Positions 51,960 through 61,902 of a stretch of 64,000 nucleotides of DNA are shown one piece after another; position 1 is the first letter of the stretch, and each line of letters starts with the position of its first letter. Source of the DNA: an uncultured Spirochaetota bacterium. Its GTDB lineage: Bacteria > Spirochaetota > Spirochaetia > Treponematales > Treponemataceae. The stretch lies in NCBI GenBank assembly GCA_944389415.1, contig CALXMF010000004.1, positions 109,549 through 173,548 on the forward strand, given 5' to 3'. Both the position numbers and the translations under genes were made by a program. The notes below the pieces were generated by a model. It was not told the origin of the DNA and did no database searches. It saw only the letters and a list, made by a program, of their open reading frames with translations.

Positions 51960-53533
51960 ACGGACAGCTTAATCACTCATATGCGGCCCCAGTTAAAGCA
52001 CGGGATGGAACACTTATTCCTGTTTTTACAGACGGAAAAACAATGTATTCACGATATGCGCCGCTTAAAGACGCACAGACATTTGCGCAAAAAGCAGGAA
52101 ATGCTGTTTTTGTTATTGTATTTGGACTGGGATCGGGACTGCATATACAGGCACTGCTGAATTGCGGCGTACAGCATATCATCGTTCTTGAAGAAAACAA
52201 CTGTTCCATTCATTTTCTTACCACAACATTTAATCTTGCGCCGCTGCTCTCTGATTCCAGAATAACCGTCTGTACCCCTCAGGAATTGTACAACACAATC
52301 ACAACTAAATATATTCCGGCATTATATGGAGATGCTATTTGCCTGCCACAGCGTGCATGGGCGGATCACCACACTGAAATTACTGCGAGTGCCACAGCCA
52401 TATTAAAAGAAGCTATCATAAGTCTTTCCGCTGACTTTTCTGTTCAGGCTCATTTTGGAAAACTCTGGCATAGAAATATCTTTCAGAATCTGCATCTCGC
52501 CGGTAAACTGCAAACATGTACTATACCACAGCAAATTTTTGACAAGGCACACAAACAGCAAAAAGCTGTCGTAACCGGCGCCGGGCCGACACTTGAGCAT
52601 TACCTGCCCTATATCAAACAATACCGGCAGGATATATGTGTTATTGCCGCCGATACAACTCTTCAGCCGCTCCTGCAAAATAATATCATCCCCGATATTA
52701 CCGTTACCCTCGACGGGCAGCAAATATCAGCGGAACATTTTTACGGTATAAACGCGCCGCAGATGCTTCTTGCAGCTGATTTTTGCGCCAACTGTACACT
52801 GACACGACGATTAGCACAGCAAAATTATCCGATACTGTTCACATATAATAAACATCCGCTCTCGACAGCGGCCGCCAGATATATTAATTCCAAGACAGAC
52901 AGCCATATACCGTATATAGAAACAGGCGGCGGAACAGTCATTATGGCGGCGCTTGACCTTGCAGTTCAATTAGGTTTTACTGATATCGCACTTACCGGAG
53001 CAGATTTCGGGTATACAGATGGCAAACCATACACACAGGGAACCTATCTGGATAAACGATATTATTCTCTCTCAACCCGTGTTCAACCAGCGGAATATAG
53101 TTTCGCATCGCTCATGTATCGAGGCGACACCGTAAAAAAACAGAAAAACTTTTTTTCTACACCAGTTTTACAGCAATATTACAATAGTTATCTCACATAC
53201 AAACAAAAAAATGCCGATGTATTAATCATGAGACTTGGATATGAAACATCTGACCAGCCTTGCTTTCCAGGCAGGCATACAGAAAAAACAAGTTTTATTC
53301 CAGCCAGGGTGTCTTACAGTGCCGCGGATTCCTTTTCTGCGTATTTCGTCAGAGAACTCGCCGCACTGCTTGACAAAAAGGAGGTATCTGTAATTTGCAG
53401 CAGCCCGGTTTTCATCGCGTTATTACCGCTCATGGCATATTATAGAAGAACACATCATGCAATAAATACAACCGATAGCTATCTTGATTTTCTGAATTTT
53501 GCGTATACGCAAACATCACATTCTATTGGATAA
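51956..53533 (+). CDS. DUF115 / motility accessory factor (Maf) family protein, second copy
   Basis: 525 residues from GTG 51956, overlapping the first copy's stop by 4 bp. VFGLGSGLHIQALL near residue 60, VVTGAGPTLEHYLPYIKQYR near 205, PDITVTLDGQQIS near 245 and ALTGADFGYTDGKPYTQGTY near 345 fit DUF115. The two copies are diverged paralogues, so they likely have different acceptors or sugars. Similar pairs are known from other treponemes, to my knowledge. Confidence 0.85.
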   Translation: MNGQLNHSYAAPVKARDGTLIPVFTDGKTMYSRYAPLKDAQTFAQKAGNAVFVIVFGLGSGLHIQALLNCGVQHIIVLEENNCSIHFLTTTFNLAPLLSDSRITVCTPQELYNTITTKYIPALYGDAICLPQRAWADHHTEITASATAILKEAIISLSADFSVQAHFGKLWHRNIFQNLHLAGKLQTCTIPQQIFDKAHKQQKAVVTGAGPTLEHYLPYIKQYRQDICVIAADTTLQPLLQNNIIPDITVTLDGQQISAEHFYGINAPQMLLAADFCANCTLTRRLAQQNYPILFTYNKHPLSTAAARYINSKTDSHIPYIETGGGTVIMAALDLAVQLGFTDIALTGADFGYTDGKPYTQGTYLDKRYYSLSTRVQPAEYSFASLMYRGDTVKKQKNFFSTPVLQQYYNSYLTYKQKNADVLIMRLGYETSDQPCFPGRHTEKTSFIPARVSYSAADSFSAYFVRELAALLDKKEVSVICSSPVFIALLPLMAYYRRTHHAINTTDSYLDFLNFAYTQTSHSIG

Positions 53534-53538
53534 GACTT

Positions 53539-55092
53539 ATGAATAAGAAAACAATAACACTTTTTTCAATACTGATTTCTGCTTTATTTGTTCTCGCAAT
53601 TGTATCTATGACAATTGGTATTCTTTTCGATTCAAAACAAGGTGCACTTGGAGCACAGGCTGATTTTAATATATTCATAACAGAAGTGCAGTCCATTTGC
53701 AGCACACCGCAGACAACACAACAGATGTATACACAAATCCAAAAGTGTGCGCTGAATAAGCCTGATTTTGCCTCCGTGTCTCTGACCGATTATGGGCAGA
53801 CAATCCTGTTAACATCAAACAGACTGGTGAGCACTTCTTCACCATTTATCAAAACATACAGCCTTTCTGTTCTGGAACAATCAGGACGGCAAATCGCGGT
53901 AACAGCATCTATTATCACACTGAAAAACATAGATATTTTCTCTCGCGCGAGAACAGCATTTCTTCTTGTACTTGCGGGAACACTGATAACAGCTATATTT
54001 ATCATATATCTTTCACTTACTGAAAAAGAAACTAGTCAGGAAACAGATATATCTGAAAATAAGAGCATTCCAGACACAAATACTGATCAATCCGCTCTAT
54101 ATAACAGTACAGCGCTTTCCGCGCAGAGTACCGCAAGCAGCATAAATACAACCGAAAATGCTGAAGAAGACGAAAATAAATATGTAAAAGCAGACGCCCA
54201 TATTGTACATTATGATGCGGAATTACCAGCACTTGACGAAGATGAATCCCCTGTTCAGGAACAAGAAGAATCTATCACATCGTTAGAAAATCAGAACAGT
54301 TTTTCCGCTGCTGCAGAAGAGACAGCGGAGCCAGATGATAACGAGAGTTTTGGTGAATATGCTTCTGTATCCGAAACAGACAGCTGTGATACAGAAACTG
54401 AAGCTGAAAATATTGAATATATTCCAACTGCTGAAACAACAGAAAACACTGTCAGCGTACAGTCCGAGCCAGAAGAAAAACATATTCTTGATGACAATGA
54501 CTTACCCACTTCACGCGATACAGATGAAGATATTATCCCTGATCCCTATTCCAGCGTATCAGGTTTTATGAGAGAACCGCTGCTTGAACATAAACTGGAT
54601 ATTATTCTAAATGAAGCCGCCGCATCACAGGACGATGTAACACTTGCGATTATCCAGGTCGCTAATCTTGAATATAATAGCGAAACAGCACGCAGCGTAT
54701 ATACAATTCTTGAACATTATTTTGAACATAAAGAAAATATCTTTGAATATGGAGAAGATTGTTTCGCAGGTATATTTATCGGAAAAGATACTGATGAATC
54801 ACTCGCCATAGCGGAACAGATTTACAGCGACATCACCGCTGTTATTAACGCCGCTCCCGAAGACAATCTGTATGTTTTAGCAGGTCTTTCATCAAGAGCC
54901 CTGAGACTTATTCCCAGCCGCCGGTTAGTACTTGAGGCAACAGAAGCACTGCGTCACGCTGAGAAAGACCCAGATTCACCTATCATCGCTTTCCGTGTGG
55001 ATCCCGAAAAATACCGGCAGTATATCGCGGCGGCACAGGAATCAGCACAAAATCAGACAGAAGCGATACCGCAAGAAACAGTAAGTAACTAA
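53539..55092 (+). CDS. Two-helix membrane protein with decayed GGDEF domain
   Basis: 517 residues. Transmembrane helices at about 8-30 and 133-157 enclose a periplasmic domain. A long acidic, Ser/Thr-rich linker (about 160-330) leads to a C-terminal alpha/beta domain (about 345-500) with the outline of GGDEF: LLEHKLDIILNEAAA, VTLAIIQVANLEY, then YGEDCFAGIF in place of GGDEF. It cannot make c-di-GMP by known rules. Fifth gene of the DUF115 operon, 5 bp after the second DUF115 gene. Confidence 0.68.
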   Translation: MNKKTITLFSILISALFVLAIVSMTIGILFDSKQGALGAQADFNIFITEVQSICSTPQTTQQMYTQIQKCALNKPDFASVSLTDYGQTILLTSNRLVSTSSPFIKTYSLSVLEQSGRQIAVTASIITLKNIDIFSRARTAFLLVLAGTLITAIFIIYLSLTEKETSQETDISENKSIPDTNTDQSALYNSTALSAQSTASSINTTENAEEDENKYVKADAHIVHYDAELPALDEDESPVQEQEESITSLENQNSFSAAAEETAEPDDNESFGEYASVSETDSCDTETEAENIEYIPTAETTENTVSVQSEPEEKHILDDNDLPTSRDTDEDIIPDPYSSVSGFMREPLLEHKLDIILNEAAASQDDVTLAIIQVANLEYNSETARSVYTILEHYFEHKENIFEYGEDCFAGIFIGKDTDESLAIAEQIYSDITAVINAAPEDNLYVLAGLSSRALRLIPSRRLVLEATEALRHAEKDPDSPIIAFRVDPEKYRQYIAAAQESAQNQTEAIPQETVSN

Positions 55093-55110
55093 TAACAATT
55101 ATCCAACAAC

Positions 55111-55157
55111 AAAAAAAGAACCTTACAGCAGCGTTTGCTGAAAGGTTCTTTTTTTTA
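55111..55157. terminator. Bidirectional terminator
   Basis: AAAGAACCTT (55115-55124) pairs with AAGGTTCTTT (55142-55151), with an inner CAGCA/TGCTG stem; A run before and T run after. Ends the DUF115 operon and the convergent ileS operon. Confidence 0.88.
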
Positions 55158-55168
55158 TTATAAATAAT

Positions 55169-55867
55169 TTATTCTTTGACTTCAGATACTGAATCATCAA
55201 AAACTATTTCTTCATCTAAAACAGATTCATTTTCAGCAGATATTTGCTGCGAATCAGAGGTTTTATCCTCCTGCACAGCCAGCTTCTCGGATATTTTTTT
55301 ATCAAGAGTCTCAAGAGATCCATTTGTAGGAAAACGATTCATAAGCAGCTGAAATTGGGCCTGCGCCTTATCAAGCTGTTCCGCGTCAATAAGCAGATAA
55401 ATATAATTAATAAGCAAATCAGAATCATACGGATGATTAATCACCAGCGTCTCATATTGCACAATCGCGGCTTGTATATCACCATTCATGGCCGTTATAT
55501 ACGCAATAGATGAAAGTAAGATAGTGTTCTGCGGATCCTTCTCAAGTAAATCCAGAAAAACAGAAAGAGCTTTATTCCATTCTTTATTAAGCGCGTACAT
55601 ACGCCCCTGCTTATAATAGGCTGTACGATATAAAGAAGCATCACGTTTTGCTAATTCATAATACCCTGCCGCCTTTGCATATTTTTTCTGCTCGGCAAAC
55701 CCTTCTGCAAGCGTATAATACTCAGCGGCAAGATTTTTTAGAATACGCTCCTTCTCGCCCGGTAAAAAAAACTCTCTCTCCGATTCCGGTGAAGAAGCAC
55801 AGGAAACACACAGCAGCAGAATGCTGGATAATAAAAGAACACATATCCAGCAACATGATCTGTTCAT
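55169..55867 (-). CDS. TPR-repeat lipoprotein
   Basis: 232 residues, signal peptide with lipobox LCVSC near residue 23. TPR-like helical pairs follow: LAAEYYTLAEGFAEQKKYAKAAGYY, then YKQGRMYALNKEWNKALSVF, then IAYITAMNGDIQAAIVQYETL and one more. The C-terminus is acidic. TPR lipoproteins often act as envelope scaffolds; partner unknown. The ATG overlaps the upstream stop by one base. Confidence 0.85.
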   Translation of the reverse strand: MNRSCCWICVLLLSSILLLCVSCASSPESEREFFLPGEKERILKNLAAEYYTLAEGFAEQKKYAKAAGYYELAKRDASLYRTAYYKQGRMYALNKEWNKALSVFLDLLEKDPQNTILLSSIAYITAMNGDIQAAIVQYETLVINHPYDSDLLINYIYLLIDAEQLDKAQAQFQLLMNRFPTNGSLETLDKKISEKLAVQEDKTSDSQQISAENESVLDEEIVFDDSVSEVKE

Positions 55868-56940
55868 TACAGTCCTAATACAGTCTGTTCTATTTTTCGC
55901 AGCTGCGCACGGTACAAATTATTGATATTTGAACCATAATCAGCAATAAGCTGAATAATATTACGAGGAGACTCATCTGTATCTTTCCCATTCAAACGAT
56001 CACCAGCATCGCCAAGCCCCGGCAGAATATACGCTGACGTATTAAGCACTGGGTCCATCCATAACGTATACACAGAACAGTTTTCCAACGCGCGGACAAT
56101 ACGCAGCGCGCCCTTGAGAGCAGCAATCACATTGAAAAAACTAATAGAACGAGGCTTAATACCCTGCTCAAGCAGATATTTTACGACTGTAACAAGAGAA
56201 CCGCCCGTCGCATTCATCGGATCAGCAAAAATCAAATCTTTGCCATCAAGAGATTCCAAATTAAAGAAAGAATTTTTAAGATCCAGAATATATTCCATAT
56301 TATGTTCTTTCTTTGATTCATCTCGTTTAATTTTAAACAGAGCAAACGGAGTTATATACCCATGCGATGAATACGCCTGTATTTCCTTAGACATAATCAT
56401 AGATGGCAGCAGCGCGCCGCGCAGCATAACACACATAACCGTGTTTTCTATCTTATGATCCACATCAGGTATTTTGTGAACAGAATAATTCTGCACAGGA
56501 TCAGTAACCGGCGTTTTTACAATCAGATAATTCTTATGATCAGAATGATTGCCGGTATACGCCATTTTAAAGAGCATTTCATACGCGCGCTGCGTATAAT
56601 ACACAAATTCATGGTGATCTGTGCGCATATCACGAAGTTTCGCGATTACCCGAGAAGCCTCCGCATGACTTTCTTCTTCTGTCTCAAATGAGTAAACTTT
56701 AAGAGAGGGGACAGCTTCGCATATTGACTGCATCAGATGCCCCATCTCATTATATACAGAGATAATCTTTTTTTCTTCCGCCGCAAGTGTCGTTGAAAAA
56801 CCGCCGCCGTCAAGGATTTTAAAAGAGGCTACAGCTTTCTCATACAAACTGTCCATCTCTCTCAGATATGTCTGATCCGATTCAGTAAGATACCCGTCAA
56901 GGGCTTCAGCTTTCAGAATAATTTTTGAATCAGAACTCAT
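55867..56940 (-). CDS. Uracil phosphoribosyltransferase-like protein with long N-terminal extension
   Basis: 357 residues, against about 210 for normal Upp. The PRPP loop [16 protein letters not shown] near residue 240 and the C-terminal [13 protein letters not shown] near 315 are UPRT hallmarks, so uracil salvage (UMP from uracil and PRPP) is the likely activity. The first ~150 residues are helical and not part of the enzyme family core. AGGAG precedes the ATG. Operon with ileS, a lipoprotein gene and the TPR lipoprotein gene. Confidence 0.78.
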   Translation of the reverse strand: MSSDSKIILKAEALDGYLTESDQTYLREMDSLYEKAVASFKILDGGGFSTTLAAEEKKIISVYNEMGHLMQSICEAVPSLKVYSFETEEESHAEASRVIAKLRDMRTDHHEFVYYTQRAYEMLFKMAYTGNHSDHKNYLIVKTPVTDPVQNYSVHKIPDVDHKIENTVMCVMLRGALLPSMIMSKEIQAYSSHGYITPFALFKIKRDESKKEHNMEYILDLKNSFFNLESLDGKDLIFADPMNATGGSLVTVVKYLLEQGIKPRSISFFNVIAALKGALRIVRALENCSVYTLWMDPVLNTSAYILPGLGDAGDRLNGKDTDESPRNIIQLIADYGSNINNLYRAQLRKIEQTVLGL

Positions 56941-56950
56941 AAAAACTCCT

Positions 56951-57853
56951 TTACATCTCGATTACGGGCAAAATCCCTTGCAATAACTCAAAAACTGTTT
57001 CTTCAGGCAGCATAACACCGCTTATCGTTATCACATTCTCTGAACTTGAAACAGTTCCGCCAAGCATACTAACAACAAGATTCAGCAGCATAGCTACACT
57101 GCGGACAACACGAGCGTCAGATACAGTCAGTGCGCCATCAAAAATAAATGAACGCATACCGCTTTCATCAGTCAACGGTGTCAGAGAGCCGGCCGCTGAT
57201 GAAACAGTAGGCAATGAGAATCCGCCGGGGAGCGGAAGCATATCGCTTCCTTTAGAATAGAATAAAATACTCTCCTCTAATCCCGTATCTGGATACATAT
57301 TCTGCGGGACACCGCTTGTCACACCAGAATTTGCTGACGCATACCGATCAAGCATGGGCAGCATGGATGAGGACAAACACAGCAAGTTAGACGAAACAGC
57401 CGAAGCCTCAACAGAATCGTCAGTTCTTACAAAATAAGAACACTCAATATCCTGCACCTCATAACTGACTTTTTGCCATCCACGTTTTTTAGAAAACACA
57501 GAAGAAACTGCTATCGACGGGAAATTCCCTTCCGCAGCAAGTTCAAAATACGCAGAACCGTCAGATTTTTTTTGAGACGGCGATACACCAAGATATACCG
57601 TCTCAAGACGAGAAAGCAGCCGGTCCCTATCTTTCGGCGATAATGACGGAACTACATATTCCAAAACCTGAGAAACAGATTCCGTATTAGCAGCGACAGG
57701 AACCCGCAGATATATATCATGGTCGCTGCTAAACAGCGCCCATATATCTGTTACAGGCAGTTCCTGTGAAGAAGAAGCACAGCCGGTTACAAGAGCTGCC
57801 AGTACAGCCAGGCATACCAGCAAACCAGCCTTATGCTTTTTCAATAGAGACAT
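56951..57853 (-). CDS. Lipoprotein, unknown
   Basis: 300 residues starting at ATG 57853, within the ileS 3' end (23-bp overlap). Signal peptide with lipobox LVTGC (Cys near residue 25). The mature part is mixed, Ser-rich, with repeated beta segments and no motif I recognise. The frame is open to 57967 but that part overlaps ileS further. Confidence 0.72.
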   Translation of the reverse strand: MSLLKKHKAGLLVCLAVLAALVTGCASSSQELPVTDIWALFSSDHDIYLRVPVAANTESVSQVLEYVVPSLSPKDRDRLLSRLETVYLGVSPSQKKSDGSAYFELAAEGNFPSIAVSSVFSKKRGWQKVSYEVQDIECSYFVRTDDSVEASAVSSNLLCLSSSMLPMLDRYASANSGVTSGVPQNMYPDTGLEESILFYSKGSDMLPLPGGFSLPTVSSAAGSLTPLTDESGMRSFIFDGALTVSDARVVRSVAMLLNLVVSMLGGTVSSSENVITISGVMLPEETVFELLQGILPVIEM

Positions 57854-60800
57854 ACCAGATTTCCTCTCCGGCTTCAATCTGCGCCGCGGCAGCTTTATCA
57901 GGAGTGTCAAGCCATAGTGATTTTGCCGCAAGCGTCTCTCCGGCAATAAAATCAATAAATGACTCAAAGGACTCTTTTAATTCAGCAGAACCGGAAACAG
58001 AAAGCGTAATACGATCTGTAACTTCAAATCCGCGCTCCTTACGCATATTCTGAATTCCACGGATTAAATCACGTACAAAGCCTTCTCTGCGCAGTTCATC
58101 AGTTATCTCCGAATCAAGCGCGACAGTCAGCGTTCCATCATTGACTACTTTCAAATGATCTTTTTCGAGACGGTCAACCAGAATCTTAGAGCTGTCAATT
58201 TCAAAACTCTTTCCGCCAACCTCAATACTCAGCGTCGCCCCATCAAGCAAAGACTGTATTGAATCCTGTTCCAGAGCTCCAATACAGCCAGCGGCCTCTT
58301 TCATCAGCGGCCCAAGAGTTTTTCCTAAAGTCCTGAAATTTGGTTTTGCTTTATACTCTACCAGTTCATCTTCACGCTCATGGAAAACAACTCTTTTTAC
58401 GTTCAGTTCTTCACGGATACTTTCTTCCATCTCAAGCAGAACTTTTTTCTCTTCCGGATTCCGTGTGACAAATTCAACACTTTTCAGCGGCTGTCTGATT
58501 TTAAGATTAAATTGATACCGCAGCGAGCGTCCCATTGAGACAGCCTTCTGTACAGTAGCCATTTTAAATTCAAGATCACAGTCACGCAGAGCGCTCTCCG
58601 GTATCGGAAAGTCCTCAAGATGCACAGATTCCTTATCAGAATCCGTTTTTAAATTCTGCCACATCGCTTCTGTAATAAACGGAATAACTGGAGCTGCTGT
58701 TTTGGAGAATGTCTTGAGCGCGTAGTACAGCGTTTCATACGCTTCTTTTTTATCAGAGTCATTCTCGCTTTTCCAGAACCGGCGGCGGCTGCGGCGGATA
58801 TACCAGTTATTCAGCTGGTCGATATATGAAACAAGCGGATCAATCGCACGTGATAAATCATACGCGTCCATTGCCTCAGTGACATCCTGTATAAGCTTTT
58901 GCGTTACAGACAGCAGCCAGCGATCCAGCGGATTAGTCGGCAGCGAGTTTTCAAACGCTCTTCCGGACGCCTGAATACCATCAATATTCGCATAGGTGAT
59001 AAAGAAACTATAACTGTTCCACAAAGGAATCAGAATTCCTTTCAGAACATCACGAACACCTTCATCACTGTATTTAAGATCATCTGCTTTTACTACCGCG
59101 GAGTGCATCAGAAACAGACGTATCGCGTCAGCCCCGAACGTGCTTACAGCCTCAGCCGGGTCTGTATAATTGCGCAGGCTCTTGGACATCTTTTTTCCGT
59201 CAGCAGCGAGAACAAGTCCGCTTACGATACAGTTTTCAAATGCGGGGCGGTCAAGCAGCGCAGCGGCCAGCACCGTCAGCGTATAAAACCATCCGCGAGT
59301 CTGATCAAGGCCTTCAGAAATAAAATCAGCGGGAAAATGTTCCTCAAAATAGGCTTTATTCTCAAAAGGATAATGATTCTGCGCATACGGCATAGAACCT
59401 GACTCAAACCAGCAGTCAAGCACTTCGGGAATACGTTTCATTGTCCCGCCGCATTCGCAGGGGATCGTAATTTTATCAACAAAATGTTTGTGCAGATCTT
59501 CCGGATACACACCCGAAAGCTCCTGCAATTCTTTCCGGCTTCCGACACAGACAGCCTTGCCGCAGTCAGGGCACTTCCATACCGGCAGCGGATTACCCCA
59601 ATACCGGTTCCGGCTGATAGCCCAGTCGCGGGCGCCTTCCAGCCATTTGCCAAACCGCCCTGTTTTAATATGAGCGGGCTGCCATGTAATCTGGCTATTT
59701 GCTTTCAGCAATTTATCACGAATAGACTCAACACCGACAAACCAGCTGCCGACAGCACGGTAAATAAGCGGGCTTGAGCATCGCCAGCAGTGCGGATATG
59801 AGTGCAGAATCTGATCACGCTTAACAAGTTTGCCCTCTTTTTTCAGCCGGTCCATGATATCTTTATCACATTCTTTTACAAACCGACCCTGATAATCAGG
59901 CACTTCGGCAGTAAATTTACACTCGTTATCTACCGGGCACACAGTCGGAACACCAGTGCCCTTAAAGACTTTATTATCATCCTCACCAAATCCGGGCGCT
60001 GTATGAACAATACCCGTTCCGTCCTCAGTCGAAACAAAGTCCCCGTTAAATACACGGAACGCACCGGGAGAACCATCCTCATTCACCGCCAATGATGCAA
60101 AATACGGGAACAGCGGCTCATAGCGCATACCGATAAATTCTTTTCCCTTTTTGCGCCAGACAATCTCACATTCAGCAGGATTTTTATAATACGCGCCAAT
60201 ACGGGCTTCGGCAAGAATATAATATTCATCACCATCATGTATTTTTACATAATCAATATCAGCGCCCATAGTCAGACCGAGATTTGACGGCAGCGTCCAC
60301 GGCGTAGTAGTCCAAGCCAGAAGATACGTAGAACCGTTCGCCGCGTCATCGTCACCAAACCCGTCGGGCACCTGCGTTACTTTAAAACGAATCGTAATCG
60401 CCGGATCATGCACATCTTTGTATCCGCCCAAGTTCAGTTCATGATTTGAGAGTACAGTTGAACAGCGGGGACAAAACGGCAGAATATAATGACCTTCATA
60501 AATAAGCCCTTTTTCCCACAGGCTTTTGAACACCCACCAGATGGATTCCATATAGTCAGCGTTCATCGTTTTATAATCATTATCAAAATCAACCCACCGG
60601 CCAAGCCGCGTAATAGTCTGCCGCCATTCTTTTACATACCGCAGAACACTGGAACGGCATGCCTCATTAAACTTATCAACACCATATTTTTCTATATCTG
60701 TTTTTGAATTCAGACCAAGTTCTTTCTCAATCAGATTTTCTACCGGCAGACCATGACAGTCCCAGCCGAAACGGCGCTCTACCCGCTTTCCTTTCATTGT

Positions 60801-61016
60801 CTGATAGCGGGGGATAATATCTTTTATTGTACTGGGAATAAAATGTCCAAAGTGAGGCAGTCCTGTTGCAAAGGGAGGGCCGTCATAAAAAACATATTCA
60901 GGCGCATCGATACGCTGACGGATCGACTTTTTAAAAATATCTTTCTCCTGCCAGAATTTCAGAATATCTTCTTCCTGAGCGGGAAAATTAACTTTCGGAT
61001 CTACCGGCTTATACAA
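57831..61016 (-). CDS. ileS: Isoleucyl-tRNA synthetase
   Basis: 1061 residues. HFGH (in ATGLPHFGHF near residue 52) is the HIGH motif; KMSKSLRN near 605 is KMSKS. The editing domain has TTPWTLPSNLG near 235, and an extended C-terminal region follows the anticodon-binding domain. The length and the absence of a C-terminal zinc knuckle suggest the eukaryote-like IleS2 group; this is inference. TTG start at 61016 with AGGAGG 6 nt upstream. No T-box is visible in the short leader. Confidence 0.96.
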   Translation of the reverse strand: MYKPVDPKVNFPAQEEDILKFWQEKDIFKKSIRQRIDAPEYVFYDGPPFATGLPHFGHFIPSTIKDIIPRYQTMKGKRVERRFGWDCHGLPVENLIEKELGLNSKTDIEKYGVDKFNEACRSSVLRYVKEWRQTITRLGRWVDFDNDYKTMNADYMESIWWVFKSLWEKGLIYEGHYILPFCPRCSTVLSNHELNLGGYKDVHDPAITIRFKVTQVPDGFGDDDAANGSTYLLAWTTTPWTLPSNLGLTMGADIDYVKIHDGDEYYILAEARIGAYYKNPAECEIVWRKKGKEFIGMRYEPLFPYFASLAVNEDGSPGAFRVFNGDFVSTEDGTGIVHTAPGFGEDDNKVFKGTGVPTVCPVDNECKFTAEVPDYQGRFVKECDKDIMDRLKKEGKLVKRDQILHSYPHCWRCSSPLIYRAVGSWFVGVESIRDKLLKANSQITWQPAHIKTGRFGKWLEGARDWAISRNRYWGNPLPVWKCPDCGKAVCVGSRKELQELSGVYPEDLHKHFVDKITIPCECGGTMKRIPEVLDCWFESGSMPYAQNHYPFENKAYFEEHFPADFISEGLDQTRGWFYTLTVLAAALLDRPAFENCIVSGLVLAADGKKMSKSLRNYTDPAEAVSTFGADAIRLFLMHSAVVKADDLKYSDEGVRDVLKGILIPLWNSYSFFITYANIDGIQASGRAFENSLPTNPLDRWLLSVTQKLIQDVTEAMDAYDLSRAIDPLVSYIDQLNNWYIRRSRRRFWKSENDSDKKEAYETLYYALKTFSKTAAPVIPFITEAMWQNLKTDSDKESVHLEDFPIPESALRDCDLEFKMATVQKAVSMGRSLRYQFNLKIRQPLKSVEFVTRNPEEKKVLLEMEESIREELNVKRVVFHEREDELVEYKAKPNFRTLGKTLGPLMKEAAGCIGALEQDSIQSLLDGATLSIEVGGKSFEIDSSKILVDRLEKDHLKVVNDGTLTVALDSEITDELRREGFVRDLIRGIQNMRKERGFEVTDRITLSVSGSAELKESFESFIDFIAGETLAAKSLWLDTPDKAAAAQIEAGEEIWYVSIEKA

Positions 61017-61163
61017 AATAATCCTCCTAATACTTTGCGTTATTATCGCATAAACAATAAAAAAATGCTATACAGCGAATACTGCCTCCGCCACCGTGCC
61101 CCCATACTGTTTACTCAGATTTTCAGCAGCAAAAAGAAATAAATAAGCGCTCCACCATAGAAT

Positions 61164-61553
61164 GTGTTATACTTATTATATAATAAGGTTAATGACCAGT
61201 ACGGTCACATTGCCGGAGATTCTTATATTAAGGCATGCTGTCAGGCTCTGTTTATCAGTGTACGAAAGCAAGATCTTATTTTCCGTCTGGGCGGAGATGA
61301 ATTTCTTGTACTGCTGCCTGATACGGATAACAGCGTCGCTCAGAATGTGATTGAACGCATAAAAAATAATTTGTCCCTGCCAAAGTATGACGGCTTTATC
61401 TGCGGGATGTCTATAGGCTGCGCGACAGAGACAATCAGTCAGGATTTTCAATTTGCCAGACTCCTTAAACGCGCCAATGAATCGATGTATAAGGACAAAA
61501 AAAGCGCAAAGCAATTCGAGAATAATACAAAATATTTAAACAAAACCTGTTGA
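61164..61553 (+). pseudogene. Truncated GGDEF (diguanylate cyclase) remnant
   Basis: A 129-codon frame encodes the last three quarters of a GGDEF domain: NKVNDQYGHIAGDSYI, then FRLGGDEFLVLLP, then MSIGCA and ANESMYKDKKSAK. The sensory part and the first strand with the Mg-binding DxDxFK segment are missing; the frame opens with GTG in place of it. The upstream 140 bp do not continue the domain. Probably the 3' remnant of a deleted gene, located directly before tRNA-Gly. It could still be translated as a free GGDEF fragment. Confidence 0.7.
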
Positions 61554-61591
61554 CTTTTTTTTCATGTTTTGCTATAAATAAAACATCACTT

Positions 61592-61663
61592 GCGGATGTC
61601 ATATAACGGCTATTATCTCAGCCTTCCAAGCTGAAGACGTGGGTTCGACTCCCATCATCCGCT
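61592..61663 (+). tRNA. tRNA-Gly (TCC)
   Basis: A 72-nt cloverleaf: acceptor GCGGATG/CATCCGC, anticodon stem TCAGC/GCTGA with loop CTTCCAA (anticodon TCC), T arm GTGGG-TTCGACT-CCCAT, discriminator T. The D stem is weak. Followed by a T7 run. CCA is not encoded. Confidence 0.95.
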
Positions 61664-61735
61664 TTTTTTCTTCCTTTAATAATCTATACAGTATCAAAAC
61701 AAGTTAAAAATAAAATTTTTCATGATTTAATTTTG

Positions 61736-61764
61736 TTCAATAAAAGGTGAAAATTAGCTATAAT
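61736..61764 (+). promoter_or_regulatory. Promoter of the three-gene cassette
   Basis: TTCAAT (61736-61741), 17-bp spacer, TATAAT (61759-61764). The leader to the ATG at 61903 would be about 130 nt. The rest of 61664-61902 is AT-rich and shows no gene. Confidence 0.5.
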
Positions 61765-61902
61765 TAGATTTGTCTTTGCAACAAAGAAGGTTTTCTTGGA
61801 TAAGAATAAAATTGTACTGTTGTAATTGTTTGTTTCCTTATAAATAAGGTCTAATTATGTTTATATGTATCCTATATTTGAGTATTGCTTGAATAAACAA
61901 TC

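Noticed and set aside
58899..59402. 167-codon plus-strand frame
   Set aside because: Lies wholly antisense within ileS; composition and lack of RBS mark it as a shadow.
61017..61100. T-box leader before ileS
   Set aside because: No T-box word or terminator/antiterminator pair was seen in the short AT-rich leader.
61664..61902. Integrase gene or att duplication next to tRNA-Gly
   Set aside because: No integrase frame is present, and no copy of the tRNA 3' end was found before 64000. Island status therefore rests on context only.
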